From NCBI GenBank assembly GCA_003649665.1, contig QMSL01000063.1, positions 1 through 7,639 on the forward strand: a stretch of DNA of 7,639 nucleotides, read 5' to 3'. The DNA comes from Thermoprotei archaeon (GTDB taxonomy: Archaea; Thermoproteota; Thermoprotei; QMSL01; B3-G16). The notes under the pieces are model-generated. The model was not told where the DNA came from. It searched no databases and was given only the letters and a program-made list of their open reading frames with translations. Numbering within the stretch: position 1 is the stretch's first letter; each line of letters opens with the position of its first letter. Shown in pieces: positions 1 to 5,748 of this stretch. The position numbers and the translations under genes were made by a program.

Positions 1-112
1 AGTCCAATAATGGCTCGAGGCCCTCAGTTACATTTAGATGATAAGTTGCCTCATCACCAGCTACAAACTGTATGTTAAAATGATATAGTGCTAATAGCGC
101 TTTGAGGCTCAT
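1..112 (-). CDS. N-terminal fragment of an unidentified protein, possibly a glycan-active barrel enzyme
   Basis: Reading the minus strand from an ATG at 112-110 gives 37 codons without a stop up to the window edge; the protein begins MSLKALLALYHFNIQFVAGD and continues with EATYHLN and GLEPLLD. The rest lies outside the window. The opening beta-strand followed by Tyr-His-Phe-Asn resembles the first strand of GH57/GH38 or polysaccharide-deacetylase-type barrels, where an early histidine is often functional, but this is recalled similarity only and 37 residues cannot decide it. The start is supported by a minus-strand TATA-like element (CTTTATA, 143-137) centred 28 nt upstream, and by the absence of a ribosome binding site, as expected for a leaderless archaeal transcript. 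It is divergent from the GH2 gene, so a shared role in glycan metabolism is possible but unproven. Confidence 0.6.
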   Translation of the reverse strand, partial: MSLKALLALYHFNIQFVAGDEATYHLNVTEGLEPLLD

Positions 113-136
113 GTTCAAAGATACGCAGGGAAGGGG

Positions 137-149
137 TATAAAGTTTTAA
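137..149. promoter_or_regulatory. Overlapping back-to-back divergent archaeal promoters (BRE/TATA)
   Basis: The 13-bp element TATAAAGTTTTAA can be read as a promoter in both directions. On the plus strand, ATAAAG would be the TFB recognition element and TTTTAA (144-149) the TATA box, centred about 30 nt before the ATG at 177. On the minus strand, TTAAAAC would be the BRE and TTTATA the TATA box, centred about 28 nt before the ATG at 112. Both spacings predict leaderless or nearly leaderless transcripts, matching the absence of Shine-Dalgarno sequences. On this reading each promoter's TATA box serves as the other's BRE, so the two may compete. An alternative is that the plus strand uses TATAAAG (137-143), giving a leader of roughly 10 nt. 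Confidence 0.5.
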
Positions 150-176
150 CTCCACAATCAGTAACTTAATCTATTG

Positions 177-3100
177 ATGAAAAGACGTACTCTAGTTGGA
201 ATACTAACGTTGATATTAATCATTGTAGTATATTGTATATATAATGTTATTCGCAGAGGAGAGGAAACTCAAATAACGTTTCCACATATGCCTCAACAAC
301 CTCTTGCTGGAATAGCGAAGAGAGCACCGAAGTTACAAAGCATACCCCGTGAGATAATAAGCCTGAATGGTACATGGGAAATAGCACGTGGTAAAGCTAC
401 TCCTCCAACTTCCGGATGGAAGAGTATAGAAGTACCAAGCTTTATAACAGTTTATGACTATCCTTTCTCAGCATGGTTTAGAAAGAAATTCTACCTGCCA
501 AAGATTCCTAAGGATAATAAGGTGTTCATAAGGTTTTATGGAGTTAAGTATCACTGCATAGTATATGTAAATAATAAGAGAGTTGGAGAGCATTGGGATG
601 GGTTCTCACCATTCATAGTAGATATCACTGATGTAGTTAAGCAGGAGTCTGAGAATACATTATTAATTTTCGTTGAAGATTGGAGAAGTATGTTATCTGG
701 GGTCAAGAAGGAGAAAGTAAGCGATGTCTTTCAAGTAAATAATGCAATACTTTATCCTATCGGTTCTCGTTATAGGGATTATGGCATTTGGGATACAGTA
801 GAACTCCTAATTGTACCCAAAGTCTGGGTATACGATGTGTTTATCCAGACTTCCGTAAGGCAAGGTAATGTAAAGGTAATTATTGAGATAAGAAACGACG
901 ATATTTATAAGCGTAGTGTAGTGATAGTGAACAGGATCTATGATGGAACTAAGATGATTAAGGAATTACCTAATGTCACGTTAACGATTTCACCTAATTC
1001 CATAGCTACTGCCGAGACTTCATCCGAATGGATCCCTAAGCGCTTATGGTCACCTGATGATCCTTACCTATACGTGTTAGAAACTATCATTACGGATGAA
1101 AACGGTACCATTATAGATAGGAAAACGACTCGTTTCGGCTTTAGGGAGTTCTGGATAGAGGGAGACAAGTTTTACCTAAATGGTATCCGTATAATATTGA
1201 GGGCTACGGGATGTCACCCATGGAATGATCCAAGTTTATTCGATAAGGAGCAAGTACGTGAATTTCTCGAGAAGCTAAAGAGACATAATATAATAGCGAT
1301 ACGATATCATGCGCAACCATGGCCTAAGCTCTGGTACGATACAGCAGATGAGGTAGGAATTTTAGTAATACATGAATCGGCTGTATGGTGTTATGGATAC
1401 ATGTATAAATTGGACGATAATAGATTCTGGGATAACTTTAAGAAGCATCTCATAGCTCAGATTAGGTTGCATAGAAATAATCCATCAGTCGTTATATGGA
1501 GCCTGGAGAATGAATTACTGTTAACCGGCGGTACAAGGACTCCTATGACAAAGCTAAAGTTAGCTGAGCTCGCAGAGGCTGTTAGAAAAGTAGATCCGAC
1601 AAGACCAATAATGTTTGAAGGAGATGAGGATCCATTAAAGGCAGCCGATATAATAAACCTACATTATCCACACGAATATCCGAAATGGGATGACTATCCA
1701 AATACCGCATATTGGCTTGATAAGCCAGTAGTATTAGATTCGTATCCAAGGAAGTTATGGATCTGGAGGAGAGATAAACCCCTATATATAGGCGAATTCC
1801 TATGGATTGAGCCTTCCTCTCATGACATAGCTGCTGCAGTTCTTGGAGAAGATGCATATAAGAGTTTCTGGGAATATTATCGAAAGGCAAAAGGTTTTGT
1901 ATGGAAAATGCAAATAGAGGCTTATCGCTACTATAGAGTAAGTGGGTTCTGTCCTTGGTCTACAGTTGAAGATCATATACTATGGAATGTTACTAAGGAG
2001 GCATATACGCCAATTGCAGCATTTGTTAAGGAATACGACTCTAGATTCTTCGGAGGAAGTAAGATCTTACGCACGGTAATAATATATAATGACATATTAC
2101 AGAAGTCTCATCTGATCTTTAAGTGGAAACTAATTTATGGGAATGGAACGATAGTTCAGGAGGATGAGGAAGAGTTCTACTTGGATCCTGGTGATGCAAA
2201 GAAGTACCTCGTAGAACTTAATCTTCCGAGATTGTCGAAGCCTACATTAGTATATTTCGTACTCACGCTCTATCGTGATACAGAACTCGTATTTAACGAC
2301 ACGAAAACATATTGGATCTATCCAGTGGATAGCATAGACCCTAGCTTAGTTACTTTAAGAATAGGGCTATACGATCCATTAGGATTCACGAAGAAGATCT
2401 ATGATTCCATTGGGATAAGGTACGAGGCGTTAAGTGATCTAAGCGATTTAGAAAGCATAGACGTACTTGTTATAGGGTATCATGCTATAATGAGTTCTGA
2501 TGACTTAAAGGAATATCTTGATGAGATATTGGACTTTGTGAAAAACGGAGGGACGCTGATATTTTATGAGCAGAGGCATATACCAAACTGGCTTCCAGTA
2601 AGGCTAAAGATCACTACGCACAATTCAACAATAACATTTATGACATTGCCTCCTCACTCGATATTGAATGGAATTACGCAGGACGATTTGAAGTTCTGGC
2701 ATGGGGATCATATAGTATCTAAGTTTGATATAGCCAAACCTCTTCACGGAAACTTTAGACCTATCGTTATATCCGGTTATGGATTAAGGTATTCTCCCGC
2801 ATTAGAGATATACTATGGACGTGGAAGAATACTGATATGTCAGCTCGTAATTACAGAAAAATATGGAAAGGATCCAATAGCCACCCGGATATATCACAAT
2901 ATAATTAGGTATTATATGACGGTTAAGCGTGAGTACGTGATTAAGAAGGCGTTGGTTGTAACAGCGGATAATAGCACCCTTAAGAAGGCATTAGATATCA
3001 TCGGCATATCTTATTCAGAAGCTACGGATACGATAGAGGAGATCAATTTAGAGATGTATGATCTTGTTATAATTGACGCAGATATATTGACAAGATTTAG

Positions 3101-4355
3101 TAAGGCAGATTACGAGAAGTTAATGAGTTTCCTAACGAAGGGAGGTCATGTAATAATACATGGAATAACAAGAAGGACTGTCAGCTTCCTAGAAGAGCTT
3201 AATGTAAGCGCATTAATTAGGAAAAGCTATAGCGTACCTCCAATACTCGTTAGGAGAACCAATATAACTGCGGGAATGAGTAATGATATATTCCATTGGG
3301 TTGCAAAGGTTACAGGCAAGGTGATTCAAAGAGAAGAACTCTCTACGGAAACAGTTTCAAATGTTCTAGTTCCACCTTACTATAAGGGCGATTTAGTTCA
3401 TGAGATATATCCTAAGGATATGAATATTGTATGTCCGGCATACGGTAAGACAAAAGAGGTAATCGGTTTATACACTAATGGTTACGCTGAGTTCAGCGTT
3501 TATTTCAATGAAAGTGGAACTTACATACTTTCCATAATGGCAAGAGGAACTCCCGCTGAGGGAGGATATCCGATAATGGAAGTAAGAATGGATGATAACA
3601 AGATAGATGCAGTTATGGTATCAACCGAGACCTTTAGCAGTTATGATTTAATAATTGATGTAAAGAAGGGGAAGCATAGCATATCTATAGCGTTTATCAA
3701 CGATTTATACAAACCGGAGAAAGGAGAAGATAGGAACCTATACATAGGGAAGGTATCTATATTTAAGGCTAAGATTAAGGAATTGAGCTTCATTCCATTA
3801 GTAAATCCTACTATACTTGCAATGAAAGAGGTGGGTAAAGGCCTTCTCATAATCGATCAAGTACCATGGCCTTCTGTGATATGCGGAAAAATAAAGACAG
3901 GATCCCTTGACAAAACATTAAGGTACGTCTCCATATTAATGACAAACCTTGGCGTTCAAATAAACACTGAGAATTGTATCATAATGTCCGCCTCTGATAT
4001 GAGCATAAGGGAGGTAGGAGCGTATAGGATATTCGGAGATGAAGTACAGATGTATTCAAACGGCTACATAGGCGATTACATAGAATTCCCAAAGGCGGGT
4101 ACATATAAGCTACTGCTGTTAACGAGAGGCACTCCTGCTCTAAATGAATATCCGATAATAGAAGTAAGGATAGATAAAAATACCGTGGCTAAAGTAAACA
4201 TAGAAAGTGATGAATGGAGAGTTTACTCTACGGAGATAAGAGTACCTAGTCCGGGAAGACATAGACTTGAGATCGCCTTTATAAACGATTACTATACCGT
4301 AACGGAAGATAGAAATCTCTACTTGAGATTAATAATGTTAAGTTATGAGGGATAG
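177..4355 (+). CDS. Large membrane-anchored glycoside hydrolase family 2 protein with GATase-like and carbohydrate-binding modules
   Basis: This 1392-residue protein is a retaining exo-beta-glycosidase-type enzyme of GH2 (clan GH-A). Residues 1-24 carry KRR and then a hydrophobic helix without a clear cleavage site, suggesting a membrane anchor with the body outside; eleven N-x-S/T sequons fit an exported glycoprotein. The GH2 core follows: sugar-binding jelly roll at about 60-215 (SLNGTWEI at 62-69), Ig-like sandwich to about 322 (LWSPDDPYLY, 290-299), and TIM barrel at about 323-620 (FYLNGIRIILRATGCHPW, 332-349). The predicted acid/base is Glu446 (VIWSLENE) and the nucleophile Glu540 (PLYIGEF). 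After a sandwich (about 625-715) come two Rossmann/GATase1-like domains and two CBM36/60-like modules ending at the C-terminus. Common GH2 enzymes are about 600-1000 residues, so this one is long. Substrate is not predictable: galactoside, mannoside, glucuronide and glucosaminide are all open. ATG 177 was chosen over the in-frame TTG at 174. Confidence 0.9.
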   Translation: MKRRTLVGILTLILIIVVYCIYNVIRRGEETQITFPHMPQQPLAGIAKRAPKLQSIPREIISLNGTWEIARGKATPPTSGWKSIEVPSFITVYDYPFSAWFRKKFYLPKIPKDNKVFIRFYGVKYHCIVYVNNKRVGEHWDGFSPFIVDITDVVKQESENTLLIFVEDWRSMLSGVKKEKVSDVFQVNNAILYPIGSRYRDYGIWDTVELLIVPKVWVYDVFIQTSVRQGNVKVIIEIRNDDIYKRSVVIVNRIYDGTKMIKELPNVTLTISPNSIATAETSSEWIPKRLWSPDDPYLYVLETIITDENGTIIDRKTTRFGFREFWIEGDKFYLNGIRIILRATGCHPWNDPSLFDKEQVREFLEKLKRHNIIAIRYHAQPWPKLWYDTADEVGILVIHESAVWCYGYMYKLDDNRFWDNFKKHLIAQIRLHRNNPSVVIWSLENELLLTGGTRTPMTKLKLAELAEAVRKVDPTRPIMFEGDEDPLKAADIINLHYPHEYPKWDDYPNTAYWLDKPVVLDSYPRKLWIWRRDKPLYIGEFLWIEPSSHDIAAAVLGEDAYKSFWEYYRKAKGFVWKMQIEAYRYYRVSGFCPWSTVEDHILWNVTKEAYTPIAAFVKEYDSRFFGGSKILRTVIIYNDILQKSHLIFKWKLIYGNGTIVQEDEEEFYLDPGDAKKYLVELNLPRLSKPTLVYFVLTLYRDTELVFNDTKTYWIYPVDSIDPSLVTLRIGLYDPLGFTKKIYDSIGIRYEALSDLSDLESIDVLVIGYHAIMSSDDLKEYLDEILDFVKNGGTLIFYEQRHIPNWLPVRLKITTHNSTITFMTLPPHSILNGITQDDLKFWHGDHIVSKFDIAKPLHGNFRPIVISGYGLRYSPALEIYYGRGRILICQLVITEKYGKDPIATRIYHNIIRYYMTVKREYVIKKALVVTADNSTLKKALDIIGISYSEATDTIEEINLEMYDLVIIDADILTRFSKADYEKLMSFLTKGGHVIIHGITRRTVSFLEELNVSALIRKSYSVPPILVRRTNITAGMSNDIFHWVAKVTGKVIQREELSTETVSNVLVPPYYKGDLVHEIYPKDMNIVCPAYGKTKEVIGLYTNGYAEFSVYFNESGTYILSIMARGTPAEGGYPIMEVRMDDNKIDAVMVSTETFSSYDLIIDVKKGKHSISIAFINDLYKPEKGEDRNLYIGKVSIFKAKIKELSFIPLVNPTILAMKEVGKGLLIIDQVPWPSVICGKIKTGSLDKTLRYVSILMTNLGVQINTENCIIMSASDMSIREVGAYRIFGDEVQMYSNGYIGDYIEFPKAGTYKLLLLTRGTPALNEYPIIEVRIDKNTVAKVNIESDEWRVYSTEIRVPSPGRHRLEIAFINDYYTVTEDRNLYLRLIMLSYEG
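192..248 (+). other. Predicted N-terminal transmembrane anchor of the GH2 protein
   Basis: Residues 6-24 (LVGILTLILIIVVYCIYNV) are almost wholly hydrophobic, preceded by Lys-Arg-Arg at 2-4 and followed by Arg-Arg at 26-27. There is no Ala-x-Ala cleavage motif after the helix. Cys20 is preceded by V-V-Y, which is not a good lipobox because the residue before the cysteine is a tyrosine. A retained signal anchor is therefore the simplest reading, with cleavage as the alternative. Confidence 0.7.
2346..2921 (+). other. First Rossmann/GATase1-like domain within the GH2 protein
   Basis: Residues about 724-915 show alternating strand/helix organisation: LRIGLYDP, then KKIYDSIGIRYE (739-750), the strand DVLVIGYHAI (762-771), FVKNGGTLIFYE (787-798), GITQDDLKFWHG (832-843) and SPALEIYYGRGRILICQ (873-889). 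This pattern is that of the GATase1/ThuA/beta-galactosidase-trimerisation fold found as an accessory domain in several glycosidases. I see no obvious Cys-His-Glu amidotransferase triad, so a structural or ligand-binding role is more likely than catalysis. The family assignment rests on pattern recognition only. Confidence 0.6.
2934..3962 (+). other. Second Rossmann/GATase1-like domain, apparently split by an inserted carbohydrate-binding module
   Basis: Residues 920-1060 repeat the first domain's signposts in order: KKALDIIGISY (936-946), YDLVIIDADI (961-970), FLTKGGHVIIHG (985-996) and GMSNDIFHW (1033-1041). The closing signpost of the first domain, SPALEIYYGRGRILICQ, has its counterpart only at 1210-1228 (NPTILAMKEVGKGLLIIDQ). 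The spacing from the conserved Trp to this segment is 32 residues in the first domain but 169 here. The extra 137 residues correspond to one carbohydrate-binding module at 1076-1198. The domain boundaries are approximate. Confidence 0.5.
3402..3770 (+). repeat. Carbohydrate-binding module copy 1 (CBM36/CBM60-like) in the GH2 protein
   Basis: Residues about 1076-1198. Signposts are DMNI (1081-1084), YTNGYAEFSVYF (1099-1110), RGTPAEGGYPIMEVRMDD (1123-1140), GKHSISIAFINDLY (1165-1178) and GEDRNLYI (1183-1190). The combination of R/A-x-GTPA, a YP-x-MEVR-x-D strand, a FINDxY strand and EDRNLY is characteristic of the calcium-dependent xylan-binding modules of the CBM36/CBM60 type. The bound sugar cannot be read from the sequence. 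It matches copy 2 at a constant offset of 194 codons (582 bp). Confidence 0.75.
3978..4352 (+). repeat. Carbohydrate-binding module copy 2 (CBM36/CBM60-like) at the GH2 C-terminus
   Basis: Residues about 1268-1392. The order of signposts is the same as in copy 1: DMSI (1274-1277), YSNGYIGDYIEF (1293-1304), RGTPALNEYPIIEVRIDK (1317-1334), GRHRLEIAFINDYY (1360-1373) and TEDRNLYL (1376-1383). It finishes the protein with only a few residues to spare, so no further anchoring domain follows. At the DNA level the stretch ATATCCGATAAT is identical in both copies (3566 and 4148), which points to an internal tandem duplication. Confidence 0.75.
4347..4350 (+). promoter_or_regulatory. Ribosome binding site (GAGG) deciding the start of the SPOUT methyltransferase gene
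   Basis: GAGG lies nine nucleotides before the ATG at 4360 and inside the end of the GH2 gene. This favours ATG 4360 over the in-frame ATG at 4345, which has no upstream purine-rich motif. Having an internal ribosome binding site rather than its own clear TATA box at leaderless spacing fits translation from a shared transcript with the GH2 gene. Confidence 0.5.
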
Positions 4356-4359
4356 CTCT

Positions 4360-4995
4360 ATGTTCATGTTCGTTATCGAACATCTAGAGCCAGTAGTTAG
4401 CAAATGGGTATGGTTAGAGTATAAGCATGCATCTAAGATAGTAGGTCGAGATCGTCTTCTTATAACTAACGTGAAGGATAGGAGGGAAGCTGAGAAACTT
4501 AAAGAAATAGCATTGGTATCAAGAATGAGCATAACTGAGCTAGGAACAAGGCCTGATAGAATATTAGTACTTGATCCAAAGGCTAATGATGAGCTGACTC
4601 CTAATGACTTTAGGGATATCGACTTTATAGTGATAGGAGGAATTATGGGAGACCACCCGCCCAAAGGGAGGACCTATAAGTTATTAACGAGGAAAATACC
4701 TGGGTGCAGGGCAAGAAATATAGGTAAGGATCAGTTCTCAGTTGATGGAGCAATATATATGGCTATGATGGTGAGTAAAGGCTATACATTAAAAGAAATC
4801 TCAGTTAAAGTAGGCCTAGAGATCAAGGTGAATGAGTACCTAACAATAGAGCTTCCATATGCGTATCCATTAGTTAATGGAAGGCCGCTAATCTCAGAAG
4901 AACTAGTTGAATATCTGAAAAGCGATATAGACAGGGATGAAGCTGAGTACATTCTATTAGGTAGGGTTAAAAGCATCGTTGAATATGACTCATAG
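4360..4995 (+). CDS. Sfm1/DUF431-family SPOUT methyltransferase
   Basis: This 211-residue protein belongs to the SAM-dependent SPOUT methyltransferase family that includes yeast Sfm1, which methylates an arginine of ribosomal protein uS3 (Rps3). Family signposts are all present: FVIEHLEP near the N-terminus (4-11) followed by KWVWLEY (15-21), LVLDPKA (69-75), the strand-plus-loop FIVIGGIMGDHPPKGRT (89-105), ARNIGKDQFSVDGAI (118-132) and ELPYAYPLVNGRPLIS (164-179). The GGIMGDHPP and C-terminal segments would form the deep-knot cofactor site. Length matches yeast Sfm1 (about 213). Archaeal members are often annotated as RNA methyltransferases, so the target (protein or RNA) is uncertain; the archaeal uS3 protein is the natural candidate. 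It begins five bases after the GH2 stop and is probably co-transcribed, though a functional link is not apparent. ATG 4345 would add five residues; ATG 4366 would remove two. Confidence 0.85.
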   Translation: MFMFVIEHLEPVVSKWVWLEYKHASKIVGRDRLLITNVKDRREAEKLKEIALVSRMSITELGTRPDRILVLDPKANDELTPNDFRDIDFIVIGGIMGDHPPKGRTYKLLTRKIPGCRARNIGKDQFSVDGAIYMAMMVSKGYTLKEISVKVGLEIKVNEYLTIELPYAYPLVNGRPLISEELVEYLKSDIDRDEAEYILLGRVKSIVEYDS

Positions 4996-5001
4996 TAATG
5001 T

Positions 5002-5637
5002 CTAAGTATTATCTACGCCGTATCGCTTCTTTAATATCCTTTTTAATAGCTTCCGTGCCTCCACCTTACTAATAGGATAATCTATGCTTATACCATACAT
5101 CCTTAAGAGCTCTAACTCGCTTCGGGAAGCAAAATATCTGCCATAGTATTTCCTAACCAGACTTTCATTCTCCCTGACGAACTGCAAGTATGCTTTCTTA
5201 CTTAGCGAGTCCGCCTCTTCATTCATTTCTCTAGGGATCCACTCAACTCTACACTCGATGAATTTATTTAATAGCTCCGTAGCCTTTCTATGTAACATAA
5301 TAAGCCTAGGCGCTCTGACGCTATATTCTCCCCTTATCTGCCTCACGATAAGCTGGCTATCACTCATTACAGTTATCCTACGATCCGTAAGGCCTGCTCT
5401 TAACAGGTATTCCAGTGCCTTAATGAGCGCAACATACTCAGCAACATTATTACTAACGTCATCACCTAATGCGCCTACACCTACTATACCACATTCTTCG
5501 TATATCTTTTCACCATTCTTATATACGACAAAACCATATGCTGCAATACCTCCGGGATTTACAGGTTCACAACATCCATCAACGTATACCTTGATAATAG
5601 ATTTACTAAGGTTATTCTTTTGCTCATCTCTGATCAT
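5002..5637 (-). CDS. rnhA: Archaeal-type ribonuclease HI with C-terminal extension
   Basis: This 211-residue cytoplasmic enzyme cleaves the RNA strand of RNA/DNA hybrids, acting in primer and R-loop removal. The four catalytic acids of the RNase H fold are visible: Asp20 (YVDG), Glu67 (NNVAEYVAL), Asp93 (SDSQL) and Asp143 (EADSLSKKAY). Arg136 in WIPREMNEEAD sits seven residues before the last Asp, as the active-site arginine does in Sulfolobus tokodaii RNase HI; DGCCEPVNPGG also closely resembles the Sulfolobus DGLCEPKNPGG. The basic protrusion of E. coli RNase HI is not evident. The catalytic core ends near residue 150, but the protein continues for about 60 residues, rich in Lys/Arg (RKLLKRILKKR, 195-205), beyond the roughly 150-residue norm. 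It converges with the methyltransferase gene, six bases between stops. The ATG is preceded by GGAG eight nucleotides upstream. Confidence 0.93.
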   Translation of the reverse strand: MIRDEQKNNLSKSIIKVYVDGCCEPVNPGGIAAYGFVVYKNGEKIYEECGIVGVGALGDDVSNNVAEYVALIKALEYLLRAGLTDRRITVMSDSQLIVRQIRGEYSVRAPRLIMLHRKATELLNKFIECRVEWIPREMNEEADSLSKKAYLQFVRENESLVRKYYGRYFASRSELELLRMYGISIDYPISKVEARKLLKRILKKRYGVDNT

Positions 5638-5645
5638 CTTACTCT

Positions 5646-5649
5646 CTCC
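5646..5649 (-). promoter_or_regulatory. Shine-Dalgarno sequence of the RNase HI gene
   Basis: The minus strand reads GGAGAGAGTAAG immediately before the ATG at 5637, so GGAG lies eight nucleotides from the start codon. This is unlike the other promoter-proximal genes in the window, which look leaderless, and agrees with a TATA box placed further upstream. It fixes the RNase HI start. Confidence 0.6.
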
Positions 5650-5680
5650 TTTGATCTTTGAGATTTTATTTTATCGGAGA

Positions 5681-5688
5681 TATAAAAG
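5681..5688 (-). promoter_or_regulatory. TATA box of the RNase HI gene
   Basis: The minus strand carries CTTTTATA here. Transcription starting about 26 nt downstream of its centre would begin near 5658, giving a leader of about 20 nt that includes the GGAG ribosome binding site. The element lies in the 111-bp divergent region shared with the alcohol dehydrogenase gene. Confidence 0.55.
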
Positions 5689-5715
5689 TATATGAGTACA
5701 TTCCATTTGTTTAAG

Positions 5716-5723
5716 CTTAAAAA
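5716..5723 (+). promoter_or_regulatory. TATA box of the alcohol dehydrogenase gene, overlapping a 12-bp palindrome
   Basis: CTTAAAAA is centred 29 nt before the ATG at 5749, the spacing expected for a leaderless archaeal transcript, and no Shine-Dalgarno sequence is seen before that ATG. Its left half belongs to the perfect palindrome TTTAAGCTTAAA (5710-5721), which covers the BRE/TATA region and might be an operator, although so AT-rich a palindrome can occur by chance. Confidence 0.5.
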
Positions 5724-5748
5724 GAATACATCATAATATTCAACTACG

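Noticed and set aside
234..236. Cys20 of the GH2 protein as a lipoprotein attachment site
   Set aside because: The residues before it are V-V-Y rather than a lipobox ending in Ala, Gly or Ser, and the hydrophobic helix continues past it.
1582..1890. A 102-codon minus-strand open frame
   Set aside because: It is antisense to the GH2 catalytic barrel, which is conserved in the plus frame; no promoter or motif supports it. Shorter minus frames at 3641-3850 and 4782-4976 were dismissed for the same reason.
2346..2921. An active glutamine amidotransferase or protease activity for the GATase-like domain
   Set aside because: No nucleophilic cysteine in an elbow motif or Cys-His-Glu triad was visible; the domain is better treated as a non-catalytic accessory fold.
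4338..4664. A 108-codon minus-strand open frame
   Set aside because: It is antisense to the methyltransferase gene and crosses its start; Ser/Leu/Ile-rich with no recognisable domain.
5258..5695. A 145-codon plus-strand open frame
   Set aside because: It lies antisense to the well-supported RNase HI gene, has a Ser/Leu/Thr/Pro-rich composition typical of an antisense shadow, and has no motif.
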